Numbered from the stretch's first letter, positions 35,011 to 47,652 are shown. The stretch: DNA of 64,000 bases from Rhexocercosporidium sp. MPI-PUGE-AT-0058 (GCA_020746875.1 JAGTJL010000007.1:1364001-1428000); one strand, 5' to 3'. The notes: generated from the letters alone by a model not told the origin. Made by a program: numbers and translations.

Positions 35011-38000
35011 AGGTGGGAAGCATGAGAGATGAGATGAATGCATGACTTTATGGCATGGAACTCGGGTGGAGATATCAGGCGTTGGGAAGGCAATTTGATA
35101 CCATACGTGGCAGCGTTCTTGGCTTGCTTTTGTTGCATTAGTTGTAGAATTGAGAACAGATATTGATACTAATATTACATTTGTCTTTCTGTGTTTTTGA
35201 CGGGTAATTAATCGTGATCATTCCGTGAGCACATCAGCCATATTCACCTTAAAATGAAATATTTGTTGAAGGGGGAAGACTTGTGGTTACTTACAGAGCA
35301 GTGTCGTCAGAAAGTCTTGCATCATTTACCACCACCAGCTTTGTCGGCCCCACTTTCGTTCTAAGCGAGCCCAATGTTTACTTCGGCAACACCAAAAAAA
35401 ATTTCCAACAAAAAGGGACAATTGTAACAAAAGCTGCGAAGCCTCTCCACGCTCAAGGCTAACTAGGTGGAATGACTAAATTTGCCACAAATAACTTGAG
35501 ATTGTCGCCTTTTTCCTTCGTTTTCTCTCTTTAACTGCGGACTTTTTTGGGGGGTTTTTGATCTTCATCTTTAATTATGGTGTGAACTTACGAGGGAAGC
35601 AAACCCGTGAAAAGCCCCATTTAACTCGCAACCATTCTACCAGTAAACATTCCAACTAGATTGAAAGGCGGGGTGGCTACTGATTCGGGCTTCTTTAGGG
35701 AATTGATAGCCAGGTTGTGGTGGATGCCGCGGGGGTCTGACTGCATTTGTGTTCGGGGTGCGGGGATAGTATGCGGACTGTTGGAAGGTTCTAGTTTAGC
35801 TGGGGGGTTGCGAGAGTAGTGGGATTAGAGAGGCTTGGTAGCTGAGTTTTGGGGAGAGGATGGTGGGTTTGGGTCTTATTGATGGAGTTGCTCAAGGGGG
35901 TGAAAAGAGAAGAATTATTCAAGTCGAACAAAAAAGAACACCCAAGCTGTCGGGATATCTGGATGTATGGGAGAGGGAAAATTAACTACCTTTTTCTCGG
36001 AATTGTGGGTTCTATTCTTCCGGAAGAAGTTGAGGTGAAGGGTTTTTTAAAGGTTTTTGTTCTATTATCGGTGTTGTTGAACTTAATCATCAAGTGGTAT
36101 TGGAGGCCAGTAATGACTTAAATGTACGCTGAACGTCTAGAGAACGCAGCAAGTCGAAGCAAGGAAAATGTACTCTCTACATTGAAGAAAGGACTCGAGA
36201 TAACGCGGTTCAGCGAGTCCAAAAAACAAGTAACTCAGGAAAGAAAAGTTGTACGACAATTAAATAGAAAAAAAATTGTTTTCCAAGCTGTCGAGATGTT
36301 TCAAGGAAGGAAAAGATAGGCATACTTACTTTTGTGGTGATTTTTTGGGTTCTCAATCACTCAGCCAGGAGGAGTTGAGGGTGGTTGTCTTTTTGTGTAT
36401 TTTCTGCTGTTTCGTTTGTTTGTGAACTTGCAGACCATTTGTGAAGATGAACTGACCTGATGACAGCCAGCCCTCTTCGGGTGGAATGCCTTCTAGAATA
36501 TGATAGGAGCGGCATGAATGCCGCAACTTGAGCCTACTCATGCCACCTCTATCATTACTCGAAGTATTCGGGGTTGTGCACGCAGCGTCGGGATGGACTT
36601 TGCTGGGTGACCTTCTGGAAGCTGTTAGTTTTCGCTTAAGTGTGAATTGAGTGAAAGCATGACATCTCGACAGCATGTTTGGAAGTGTTTGATGGCGGAA
36701 TCTCGGTTATTTTGGTAAAAGGCTAGGGTAGTAAAGTACTAGCTTCTCGGCTTACAGTATTCTCGGGGAAGTGCTGGTGAAGTTATATTTTCGGCTCAAA
36801 TTCGGTATAGGCTCCTTCTGTGAAAATTGATTTTATCATTGAGCCCAGAAGTGCAATCTTGGGGAGGGATTGCGCTTGTTGAGGCTACAAACATACAGAT
36901 TCACTGACTGCTTGCATTGTTTACTTCTCTATGAAACTCAGATGTCCAATGACTACGTGCGAAGCGGCAAGTAGCGTCGGATGGACTGGGATTGGTAGTC
37001 GATTTCTTCTAGCCTTTCGATATCTTCAATATATATTAGGCAGATGTGGAGAAATGCTCCTGTATCTTGAGCGAGCATATGAAATGATTGTTGTGTCTAG
37101 AAGCGAAAGGCTCTAAAAAGCCGAAACAAAAAAAAATACTTAAGCTGTCTAAGACCTGAGGGAGGAGGTGAGTACTTACGTCACATAAGCCAACGTCTTT
37201 TCACTTTTTTCTGGATTTTCTTTTTCGGGGTTTTCTGTCTCCTGAGATACAGACTCTAATGGAGATGAAATTTTCTCGTTTTTTTTTTTCTGAATTAGGT
37301 CTTTTTTCGAACCTTGCGAGTTGGGGTAGGTCCCTTCTGGCCACTGCCGGTGGTGCGCGCGACACACCTGTTAGCAGGTCTTTGTTCTTGATTGTAAGCT
37401 GTTCTTGATTGTAAGCCTGGACATTAGTGGATACCTCTGTCCTGACTTGCGTTGGTTCTGTCCTGTGTATTGTTAGTGTGTGATTGGTGAATTCAAGGCG
37501 GTCTTAGACAGCTGAGTATTTGGTGATTGTTTCGAGATTTACCTTTATTGGTTGCTATGAAGGGACAGGCTGCGTGGAGAAAATCGGGGTCACTTCGGCA
37601 TCTGGATTCGTTCGCTAGCCTGGTGTTTTAATTGAAGGTGAACATCAGAACTTGAACGTACCCATATCTCGGGCCGAAGACCGCGACGCAGGGCAGCAGC
37701 AGATTTGAGAATCAAGTTGAGTTGTTGCTCCTACACGCCGGTTTATCCTCGACAGTTTGCCCGAGTTACCGTTGGAGGCTTCATTTGGATGCCACCTCTG
37801 TTCGACAATAGTTAGCAGGGCGCACCAACACTACTTCGACGGCACCATCTGCTCCAGCTGAATTATGTTTAATTTAGAAAGAAAAAAACCGCGTAATCGT
37901 CGAGTGTGGGAGACAGCCATATAATCTCTTTCATTAGGGAAACCGGAGTATCGATTCACGCGAGGTTAGGTTGCAAAAATTGATGCTGACCAAAAAGTCT

Positions 38001-38143
38001 GACATGAGTCTCCGTTATTTTGGGGAATGAATATCATATCCTTTGTTCTTCATTACGCTACATTAATTATGTCAAGAAATTGATATCCAGGACTCAGCTA
38101 AAGCAGAAGCGGATGTCCAAATATATCGAACCTCGGATTATGG
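35011..38143. other. AT-rich gene-poor block
   Basis: 3.1 kb with no supported gene. It has many A- and T-runs, frequent stops on both strands and a few recurring motifs (an A-run followed by AAGCTGTC at about 35944, 36285 and 37142). Short open frames, such as one at 35849-36121, have no domain features. It looks like decayed repetitive DNA rather than regulatory sequence, but I could not identify the source element. Confidence 0.45.
37384..37417 (+). repeat. 17-bp tandem duplication
   Basis: Two adjacent copies of GTTCTTGATTGTAAGC(T/C), at 37384-37400 and 37401-37417, differ only in the last base. Confidence 0.9.
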
Positions 38144-39926
38144 TCATCGTCCGTAGTCAGAAGCAAGTCGGTCAATGATGTATGCGATTCCCTCTGCTCT
38201 ATATGTATCTGACTCTGCGTAGGCAAGATTGGTGACATTTGCATCAAAGACAATGTTTTTCGGGTCATCAAGCGTGTACTTGGGCCAATTGACACAACCC
38301 GCTACACATCACTCCAAGTCAGCAAATGTTAAAAAAGACTGGTGATGCAACGCAGAAAGATTTTAAGGGAGAAAGTCTGGAAGTAAACTCACCACCTGCA
38401 GCATTGTTCGGATCCAGATCAACGATGAAACTCGCCCACATCCTCGACATGACCTTTGCAAGTTGCTTGTATGTCTCTGGCTTGCCCTCGAACGGATTTG
38501 TCGCAACCTCGTTCATATACCCGCGCCCGCCGATATTGTACATCATGAATGCGACTTCAGTGAAATGGCCCACTCCAATCGTGGCGTCGAATCCAGCCGT
38601 GAAGACGTTGAAATGGTATGAGTATGCGGTGGCGTTGTACTCTGCCCATTTCTGAGCCTGAAACCTGCGGGAAGCGTGCTGTCTCAAGTCTCCAATGTAG
38701 GACGCTGCGCGCTTCCATTGAACTCCCAGAGCAGCTTGAGATGGCGGTGGACGACCTGAAAGTGTGGCTGGAATTCCAATTTCGGGGATGTCTGGATAGA
38801 GAGCTGCGATCGTAAGAGCTGTTGCATTATCTGGGCCGGCTGACCGAACGAGTTGGAGAAACTGTTCAGTGGTGTTGATTCCTCTAGGGGCAAAGGAAGT
38901 GCCTTCGTCGAAATTTCGGCCAAGCAGGAATGGCACTTTGACAAATTTCCCACTAGCAATCAAACTCGCACCTGAGTCTTGCAGGAAGTCGTTGTCGACT
39001 TGTGGACCCCAGGATGCGTTAGTTGTGACGGAACTGTTGAGAATGTTGCTCAGCACATCTCTGTCTATCGTTCGAAGACATGCAAGTGTGTCAGCTGTGG
39101 TGCTACAATTCGTCGCATTAACAATGCTATCGTAACTTGGCTGCCATTGCTCTGGAGTCTGCAATCGGATGGATCCAACGGGTCCTCCACTTTCTGCAAT
39201 TGCTCCCCGGAACAGTCCATCATCCCGACCTCCATACGCAACAAGTTGCGCTCCCACTCCATTTCCGCCAGCGCTCTCACCCCAGATCGTGACCTTAGTG
39301 GGATCGCCTCCAAATGCAGCAATGTTCTCCTGGATCCAATGAAGGGCCAAACGCTGGTCTCGTACTCCCATGTTAGCCGAGCCAGCTTCCAAAACTTCTT
39401 TGCCGAAGAGGTATCCCCAGGCTTGGAGACGGTAATTAATGCTGACTCCGATAAATGGTGATTTGGCATAGACTGACTGCTCCACGATGAAGGACAGGTT
39501 GTATCTTGGGTCACGGCTCCCTCCTTGGGTATTTCCGCCACCGTGAATCCAGACTCCAACAGGAAGGTTCTGAGCACCAGAAGGACGAATAACATTAAGC
39601 GTCAGACAGTCCTCTGAGATGATGTTTCCAAGAACCCATTGGTCGCTACCATAGCCCATGCATTCGGGTGAGTACTCTGTGGCGTTTCTAGTCTCGTCAA
39701 AAGTTACGTTCAAGGACTGTGCTTGACGAAATCGAAGATCACCAACTGGCGGTTGGGCGAATGGTATGCCAAGAAAGTAGTCCTGGTTGAATGTAGAGCT
39801 ATGAGTGCCAGAGTAGGTGCCGTTCAGGACCTTAACTGTGGGGGGAGTATCTTGAGCAAAGGACAATGTGCTGAAGGCGAGTATGCTCAGCGGCAGCGCC
39901 TTGAGGAAGAGTGATAGACTAAACAT
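38144..39926 (-). CDS. Secreted type B carboxylesterase
   Basis: Two exons, 39926-38393 and 38301-38144, give 563 residues. It belongs to the type B carboxylesterase/lipase family (alpha/beta hydrolase), which hydrolyses carboxylic esters. A signal peptide is clear (LFLKALPLSILAFSTLSFA, cleavage probably before QDT). Family signatures are EDCLTLNV, the oxyanion-hole HGGG, nucleophile S218 in GESAGG, the acidic residue in NFDEGTSF and the catalytic His in GVGHFTEV. About ten Asn-X-Ser/Thr sites fit secretion. The second exon supplies the C-terminal VNWPKYTLDDPKNIVF, usual for the family. The substrate cannot be told; a feruloyl-, lipid- or toxin-ester role is possible. It is isolated between two gene-poor blocks. 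Confidence 0.9.
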
Positions 39927-40028
39927 GGTGACGCTGGTCCCAATTTTAACTTAGCCGAGCTACTTCCGAATTGAAGTCAACACAGAGTCGAGATGGACAG
40001 ACATAACAATTGGGGAATAATTCCAGAT

Positions 40029-40035
40029 ATTTATA
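40029..40035 (-). promoter_or_regulatory. TATA box of the carboxylesterase gene
   Basis: On the minus strand the sequence reads TATAAAT and lies 103 bp upstream of the ATG at 39926. Confidence 0.5.
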
Positions 40036-41487
40036 TGCGAAAGTCAAGATCTGCTAGGATGGTTTCTTTCTTCCCCACAAACCGCTTCTTGAGCAAGGAT
40101 CTCCACGATCTAAAGGCACTGGCAGTTTAGATCGGCTTCGGCTCGCATGGCCAGCAAGGTTTAGAGTTCATCCCGAGTCATTTGACAGCAAGAATTCCAT
40201 TCCCAGAAACTCTCAAGCGTCCCAGAACGACATAACCCGAAGTGTAGCCGTCAAAAGAACGTCACGGTTTCTCTTGGCAACGATTAGAAGGCCCGAAACA
40301 AGGCTTGGTAATTCTACTCTTGCATTAGAGTTTCGGTACCGAACCCAAGCAGGTCAGAAGCTTCTTTACTGTCCTGGATGATGGGATGAAATTTTTGCCG
40401 GAGATTGGCCTGAGCTGGCATTGTGGAGTAGCGGGGCAGTATGGCGGGGTTCGCCCATGGGGGCGGGGAAATAAATACGACCGAGATTTCAACGTCATTG
40501 AAGTGGCTGGAATTTCCTGGCCTCCTCCCCGATCAGGAAAACCATTTTTGATCAACTGAATGTTTCTCGAGTAACAAATGCGCTTACTCGTCCTGCCCGA
40601 CCTACAACTCAATTTGATAAGGGATGCGGGAAGCAGTCACAAAGTACTGTAAGTGAATTAACAGGACGGAAAGATGGCATGGATAGCTTCACCATTAAGG
40701 AATTCGAAAGTGGGATGCCACTTCAGGTGCAGAATCTTCGAGCGGATACCTGCATCCGTGCTATGGACTATCAATTGAACTGAACCTGGAGAGAGGCGAT
40801 GCGCACTCCGAGGCGGTGGATTGGGACGTGTACTCTCGTCTCTGAGATATTTTGCATCAGGAGAAGAATTGTCTCTGGTAAAGCCTATGTCTCGGTTATT
40901 CGAGGTTTTCAAGCAGCGTTACCAGAAGATAGGTGCTGAATACGAAGCTTGAAAATGGGACACAATCTGTTATCCGGCTCAAATCACAGGAGTCGAGTGC
41001 GGTTAGCGATGGGGCGTATGGTTACAGATTAAATTATGTGCCCTCGAGTAAGGAGACTCCTCTCTTTCAACATTAATACTTAATATTTTCATAGTCACAA
41101 GCAATATCAGGTTTATCATGCAGTGTTATAGTAACCACAGTTGAGACTTTTGCCTTTTGTTACGAAATCGTCGAATTGGCTGAGCAGCTTCTGTTAATTT
41201 TTCAAAGCTTATAGTTTTTGTACCGGCAAATAGTTCTTCAGGACAAGATTGTAAATACGATTTCTCTTCGATATTTTACTGTCCTGCTACTTCATCTCAG
41301 CTTTTGTTTTTCGGATTCTCTCAGACACTAATGAAAGCTTCTTTCACATTGTGCTCGATGGTGTAAACCTTGGCGTAATCTTTTCTTCGTAGCCGAGCCA
41401 TGGAGACAGTGAGAATGATAGTTAATTGAGTAGAGATCTAGTTGCGGCTGGAAAGTTTGCGAGTAGCAAATATATGCAATTCTATCA

Positions 41488-41558
41488 GTCAGGCATTTAA
41501 GATCCTGTGGGCCGAGCCTAAGAAATCTCAAGAAGTCTTATAAACCATCTTGCCTGAC
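41488..41558 (+). repeat. 71-bp repeat element, copy 1
   Basis: It begins GTCAGGCA and ends TGCCTGAC, an exact 8-bp terminal inverted repeat. It aligns without gaps to 41683-41753, with 55 of 71 positions identical. Confidence 0.8.
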
Positions 41559-41682
41559 CAAGGCGGTCGATATCGGCCTATCTATAGCATTTTCAAAATA
41601 GCAAGAATTATTCTGCTCTAGAAACTTTAATTAGAATTCTAATTGCAATTATTCGCAACTAGTACATACATGTAATTGTGCT

Positions 41683-41753
41683 GGTCGGGTATTCAAGGCC
41701 CTCTGGGCCGAACCTAGGAGATCTCATGAAGTCTTTCAAGTCATCTCGCCTGG
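41683..41753 (+). repeat. 71-bp repeat element, copy 2
   Basis: A direct repeat of 41488-41558, offset by 195 bp. Of 16 differences, 13 are transitions. Its ends (GTCGGGTA and CGCCTGGC) are altered forms of the inverted termini seen in copy 1. Confidence 0.8.
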
Positions 41754-43570
41754 CCAAGTTGGTAAAGACCCATCTGTCAATTTCGACAATTTGCCAAACC
41801 GAAATATATGTCAGTCTTAGTCGAACGTGCTTTACTACCTGTCATGACATCACAGTTGCACAAGTCTCCCAAGCTCAGCATTTTCTATGATGAACATACT
41901 CGCTTGACACAGATAGGTCTGTTAACAATCAGGTAATATGCTAGTCTAGTAAAAAATAAATAAAAAAAAGAATCAGTCCTAGGACATATCAACTTAGATC
42001 TAGTCGACCCATACTTTCGACGGTAAGATGCAGCAACATGATGCCGAAAATTTGTGGCTTTGGGTGTATAGGTGCGCTTCGAATTGCGTGTAGCATGTTT
42101 CCGAGTAAGAAACCCAGAAGGCGTCAAGAAAGCAATTAGAGCGAATTTGCGGCTTGGTTGCGCAGGAGGATATTCTGGACCCAGAACCTCTTTAAGCCCA
42201 GCGTAGACTCTTCACTCAGTGTATATTTTGACCTTCCCCTTCAACTAGTTGATAGCATCTGCGTGAAGGCTAAGATTCACCCCTCGCTTGGATGTAGCTT
42301 CGTCACCTGAAATTCCCTTATAAAAGACATACTTAAATACCGTAGGAAGGCTTTTCTAGGTCAGCCATACGGCATCTGAGGCTCAACTCGTAAAGGTCAT
42401 AACGGGGGAGGAATTAATCCTGGGTGGGCATCGACATCCACAATTCCACATCCACATCTGTATCCCTGCCACGAGTCATCCAGGGCGCACGCACGCACTT
42501 CGCACACTCCGCAACTTAGTCCCCCCGCTGCCTTTCGCTTCTCGCTTTGCTAAGCAGTCGGCTTTCAGACTCACCGCGACGTTCAAACCTTGCCCAACTG
42601 GGACTGGTCACTTTTTGCTGTCTATTCAAGTGTGTGTTTCTGTCTGCTGTCTTCCGCGGATCAGAGATGTATTCCTGACAGGGGTATGTTACTGGTCAAC
42701 GAGGGCTGAGCTGGACTGCTTAGATATTTAAACGATATCAGCGGAACCCACCCAACCAAAAGTCAAAACCCTCGGTCCTGCAAAGTTGCTACTCGCTGAA
42801 AAAGCCATCAGAACCATCAGAGCTATACTATTGGATACTACGCAGGCAAATGTTGGAGTCACCACTCCAGAGGAAGGCCACCACTCAGGGTGCCAGTCTC
42901 AAATCGCAACTCTTCCACGGCACAGGGTTGGAATTGCACCGGCCCTAGCATCATCGGCAGGCTGCAAATATTTCCTGGTCTTCTCGGCACCTCTCACCAC
43001 CCGCAATACCTTGGAACAAAAGCAGCACTCTCCGCCTGATAAAACTCAAGCAAGGCGCAGGGATACACTCCATGATACCGCTGGATATCGGGACCAAAAT
43101 CGAGAATACAAACCTGCGCGTATATTGATTGTCACAAAATCTTGACCCTCCCAATCCGAGCTTTTAGTCTTTACACATACCTCTTTGGATGGCCCCAAAA
43201 AAATTCGTACACAAGGGGCAAAGAGACATGTAATTCTTTGATTGCTGCTTCATGTGGCAATGGCGAGGCGGGTGTAATGTTAACGGATAATCGAGCAGTT
43301 TCGCTGCTTTCAATTCCTTAATCTAATCGGGAGATAGGGAAGGAAGGTGACGCTGCTTTACTCCCGCATCATGATACTTTTTGAACTGGTTGACCTTTGG
43401 CTTGTTTGGCTTGTTTGGCTTGGACGTGGCTTGCATGCTGCCCAATTAAATTTGACCAAGCATAGCTACGCTTCCCTGACATCCATCCTAACGTTCCATC
43501 TTTACCCACCTGGTAATTAACATGTTCTTTCTGGAATCTCTCAAGAAATTAGCACTTTACCAAAGCAATC

Positions 43571-44047
43571 ATGGGTAAGGTTCTCTGATATTCTTAACGT
43601 CTCGACAAGAGTCCGGTGATTTTCTTGAAACGAGCAATGTCAACAATCACTAACAAACTGGCCTCTAGCGTTATCTGCAGAGCTCATTTCCATAGCCTTT
43701 GGGCTGGTCGGCGTAGCCATTGCTCTTGCAACATACTGGTTGACTCGAAAACGTAATACCGCGGTTCCAGGTAAATCTCTCCTTTTATAGCTTTCAGTAT
43801 ATCTAAAACCCCTACGTATCGAGGTTTCAATCTTCCAAAAACTGACGAGAAATGTGTAGAACCTGACACAGAACTCGCGCTCCTCGATCCCGCTTCACTT
43901 CCATCATCACCACCTCATCATGTCATTGAATTCAACAGCTCCACCGCCACAACACCTGTTTCCGCAGATCAACGCAGTAATCAGTTACACGAAGTCATCG
44001 GGGATGCATTGGAACTTTTTTCGAGGCATCTTCGAGGTCGAAATTGA
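43571..44047 (+). CDS. Small single-pass membrane protein
   Basis: Three exons (43571-43574, 43669-43770, 43860-44047) give 97 residues. The first exon is only ATGG, followed by a canonical GTAAGG donor. The protein is MALSAELISIAFGLVGVAIALATYWLTRK in outline: one hydrophobic helix near residues 5-25, then a basic stop (RKR), an acidic stretch (EPDTELALLDP), a Ser/Pro linker and a C-terminal helix (LHEVIGDALELFSRHLRGR). I do not recognise the family. In-frame joining across two good introns, the positive-inside pattern and coherent composition support a real gene. Signal-anchor topology with the tail cytosolic is inferred. Confidence 0.6.
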
Positions 44048-44381
44048 TTCAATTTTCGTGGTTTGAGAGATGGAAGAATGATTGACTCGTCAGACATCCG
44101 GTCGCTGGCCTAAGACAGTACTTTTCTTGAAACTGCCCAGGCGTCATGGACAAACTTTGATGAGAATGGATTGCTTTTATATCGGTGATTTCTTTTGGAT
44201 TTTGCTATTGGCCAGGGAAATGCAGGAGTTGCAGTGTTGAGGTTGTGGTTGGGTTTCACTGTAGCAACCATTGGGTTTCGCGACGCAGCAATTCTTCGAG
44301 GAAATAAGGAAACGACAACACAACATCCACAGAACAGCTCGATATATTGTAAAGACTTATATTTCTGTAGTTCTCAACACC

Positions 44382-44880
44382 TCAATCATCCAATGTAACG
44401 TTTTCGCCTCCGTGAATCTCCTGTTGCGAGTCGCAAAATCCCCTTTCGTTTCTGAGCAGGTGGTTGACACCTGCACCAGGGCATTTCTCCTCTCCGTCAT
44501 TGTTTTCATTCGCAAACCATCCATCTGAACCGTAACTTTTACCCATTTCCTTTATAGGAGTCCAGATAACATCGATCCAATCTTGATACGATTCCGTGGC
44601 TGGGTATAGCTCACTGCCTAACTTCCCCAAGCATGGCGTGGAGGTCTTGGTGCCGACTCGCTGAGTGCACGCATTCACCAAGAGATCTTGTTTGCTGTCA
44701 ACCTCGATGCACTTACTCATCATCTGTGGCCATCCCGATGTATATGTCCTTGAATTTGGACCGTTTTGTTCGGATAAGCTCAACAATCTTGGAGCAGGGT
44801 GGATTGATGAACTTTTTGAGAAAGGGATAGTATGGCGTTGTCTTGTTGTTCCGTGTCGTGTCGTACTTCGCATCGACCGT
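44382..44880 (-). pseudogene. Truncated gene remnant of unknown family
   Basis: Two overlapping minus-strand frames both look coding. The first, from about 44880 to 44720, reads as TPYYPFLKKFINPPC then SKFKDIYIGMATDDE and hits TAA. The second, one frame over, continues from about 44728 as KCIEVDSKQDLLVNACTQ, then YQDWIDVIWTPIKEMG and GAGVNHLLRNERGF, to a stop at 44382. The upstream side reaches an AG at a TTTAG, but the lipase gene ends only about 80 bp further, leaving no room for earlier exons. A 56-nt intron starting at the GTAAGT over the stop would not restore the frame. I infer the 3' end of a lost gene. A short protein starting at the ATG near 44728 is the alternative. Confidence 0.45.
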
Positions 44881-44963
44881 AGCTAAACCCGCATTTATTC
44901 CCTTCCCTTACGCGATAAGGCGCTAGAGCAGCAACGTGTCGAACCATGCTGCAAATGCCCACA

Positions 44964-46826
44964 TCATGATCGCCCCATAACTGCATTCGTAGCTAAAATC
45001 TCGATCCTCCTTGCATAGAGCTTCATCATATGGCAGACTGGGTCTCCCCAAATAACACCCCTGAGCAGCTCGTCCGTGACAATCTGAGCCACAACACCCT
45101 CGTTCATCAATTCTAGAATTGGCTTCTTCTTCGATGACCGATTCTCATACTTCTCCACACTTCTCAAAAGTACGATCCGTCCTGCGTTGCTTAAGGTAGC
45201 TTCTGGTACGGGCCAGTAGGGTGCAACCTCATTTATCGGAAGACTTTTCGACTTCTTGGGCTTTGATTTCGTTTTATTCAGAGTGAGAGAGCTGGATTGT
45301 GCCTTGAGGTTCGAGACTAGAGGTTGTAGTTTCTGAGGTGTAACCGCACAGACCTGGCCTGGTGCCGGTGATGAATAAAGGTCCAGCAGGGAGCGTACAT
45401 ATGCCTTATCGGCTCTTGGAACCGGATCGCCTTCGTTGACGAAGGATAGGAAAATGGACTTCCGAAGAGCTGGGTTGGATGGCCTCGAGAGTGGCAGCAG
45501 AGAAACGGGCGGAGCACCAAAGCTCACGCAATGGATACGTTTGAAGCAACCGGTGAGTATGTTCAGTTCGGACTCTGCTTGAGGGGTGGTAGCAAGCATA
45601 TGAGAGTAAAGAAGAGACGCCACCGCTCCACCTGCCGAATGACCTGTGATTAGCAGCGAACATTTGGATCTGCTAGGGTCTTCTTGTAGAAGATGGCGAA
45701 GTCTGGCTGCTACAGGCTTGATCATCTTCTTTGCAACCGTAAGAAAACCTGCATGGCAAAAGTTCCCCGGATCATCCTAAATTCGTTAGCTAGATGTGAT
45801 CACGTGACGCGCAGGAGATACTCACAAGAAATCCCTCGGGAGATGCTGGTGCAGAGTTCAAATTGACAGCCCAATCCATAAATGTCTGTGTCCCCCTGAT
45901 AGCAAAGACAATCGTATTCATGTCATCCATAGGGACAGACTTGATGACCATAGCCTTAGTTCCTAGTCTCCAATCTGCATCGAGATGTACCTCCTTCTCT
46001 TGTCCAGAGGGTTTCGTGTATACTCGTTCGGAGTATTGGGCAGCTAAGCATAGTAGGGGAAATGTAGGGATATACCTAAACTACGTCAGAACGGACTTGG
46101 TGCTGGGTACGAACAGACTCACAGTTTAAGAGGCGGTAAGTTAGGTGGGAGCCTTGAATTGGCATATAGATAGACTTTGGCGAAGTAGTTGGTACTTGTG
46201 AGTGCTGAGGATACAGAATTATTGACCATGCCCTTCGACTTTCCCTTTCCCAGTGCTCGATCGCTATATCCAGTCTCTTCTTGCTGCTGCTGCCACATCG
46301 GCTGAGGCGGGGAAAGAACAGTCAACTCCCTCTCATCTCCACTGAATTGTTCTCCATCGATAAGTGTAATGATGTTGTCAAACTTCGAGGAGATTAGATC
46401 ACAAAGGGCGGCACTTTGGTTGAGATACTGCGTCCCCTGTATGTACAGCGGTGAAACGCCATTTTGGATAATATTAGCGCCGCAATCGGGCACATTTGAT
46501 GCTAGAAGGTTGGACATCGAAGACAGATTGAGTTTGCTAATGTTCCCACCAGACTTCTGCGGCCTTCGAGGAAGTGGAGGAAGCTGATCCTGGTGTACTA
46601 AGACTGGTTGGTATTGCGGGGGAACTGGAGCAATCAGCCAGCCTTTGGTCTGGCCATTGCCATGCGATGTATGCGGCCGCCTCTGCTCCAGATATGACCA
46701 GTTTGGCCGATATGGATTCGGATGTTGTGCTGGTTGTTGGTTCACGATAGGCGCCGACAGAGGTTGAGGTCGAGGAGGTGTCGTCGGTGTAGGTTTGCCT
46801 TTCTTGGAGCGACCGAAGATCGCCAT
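44964..46826 (-). CDS. Class 3 lipase-domain protein, intracellular type
   Basis: Three exons (46826-46123, 46075-45826, 45776-44964) join in frame to 588 residues. The C-terminal half is a fungal class 3 lipase domain: IVFAIRGTQTFMDWAVNLN supplies the oxyanion strand, CHAGFLTVAKKM follows, and the nucleophile elbow GHSAGG places S365. The region VSFGAPPVSLLP and EGDPVPRADKAYV provides the usual acidic position. The first 200 residues are Pro/Gln-rich and disordered, without a signal peptide, so it probably acts inside the cell on acylglycerols or phospholipids. A basic Ser/Lys insert (NKTKSKPKKSKS) lies in the C-terminal part. The catalytic His is not obvious to me. Relatives are annotated only as lipase class 3 family proteins. 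Confidence 0.88.
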
Positions 46827-47652
46827 CGCTTATAAGTTAGACTTTGATACGCTGTGATCCTTGTAAATTGTGGTCCGCCCAGCGGTTGTCAAGAATGTCT
46901 CTTCATCGCAGAACAACATCCACAACTTCATGAAGTTATTGATACAAGTGGAAATGTGTGTAGATGAGAGAAGTGAATAACGAATGTTGCGAGAGGCAAT
47001 CAATCGCGGGTTTCACATCACAAGGGCGAACCTAGCGGGCAGCCTTTGAGTGTGCCCAGGCTCTGAGTTGCCCTTCAAGTAGTGCATGATGTCGTGCCAT
47101 TCGTCAACGACTCCGCCCCGTTTCTATTTACAGGGACGGCATGCTGCAGGTTTTTAGCGAGCAGGAGGCGAATGCCGAGGCGACTGGCTCGTCAGGGACA
47201 CATGCGAATGTGAACACTCTCTTTCATTCGCACGAACGGTTCTATGCAGCATAACTCTTGTGTGGAAGAGAGCAATATTGAAGCAATTGAAGTAAGTGGC
47301 TCGGGTAGAAACTCCTCTCATTCGCACGTTCGTACTCAACAAGGGGGTCAGGGGCTTGTGTTTACCCTTCCCCCGCCGATCTCCCTTGGTAGCGGGGCAA
47401 TGGGGTATGACATACCATACAAACCCAAGATTTGATCACCGATGCATCCTATGCCTGGGAGAATGATTGTTCCGTCCGCCTCCGACCAACGAAAGTTCAC
47501 GACAAGTTAAAAGTATACAATACCCATGCCTCCATCATCTGGAAAGAAATGCAACATCCTTCATTGCAACATTACTAAAACTAGATACGTCCGTCGTACT
47601 CCAGCTCCTCAGAATTCCGTGCTATTACCAGCCCATCCCTCGCTCATGTTCG
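46827..47652. other. Region between the lipase and monooxygenase genes
   Basis: Contains the lipase promoter next to 46827 and the 3' flank of the monooxygenase gene. Open frames here are short and unconvincing. Confidence 0.4.

Larger units (their letters stand above)
39927..43570. other. Gene-poor, partly AT-rich region
   Basis: 3.6 kb without a supported gene. The right flank of 39926 holds the esterase promoter. From about 41000 to 42150 the DNA is AT-rich and contains a pair of 71-bp repeats listed separately. An open frame at 42786-43145 has no recognisable features. The last few hundred bases upstream of 43571 contain repeated TTTGGCTTG near 43388-43420. Confidence 0.4.

Noticed and set aside
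42786..43145. 119-residue open frame in the gene-poor region
   Set aside because: No domain, no signal peptide and no convincing splice partners; the flanking DNA is repetitive and AT-rich.
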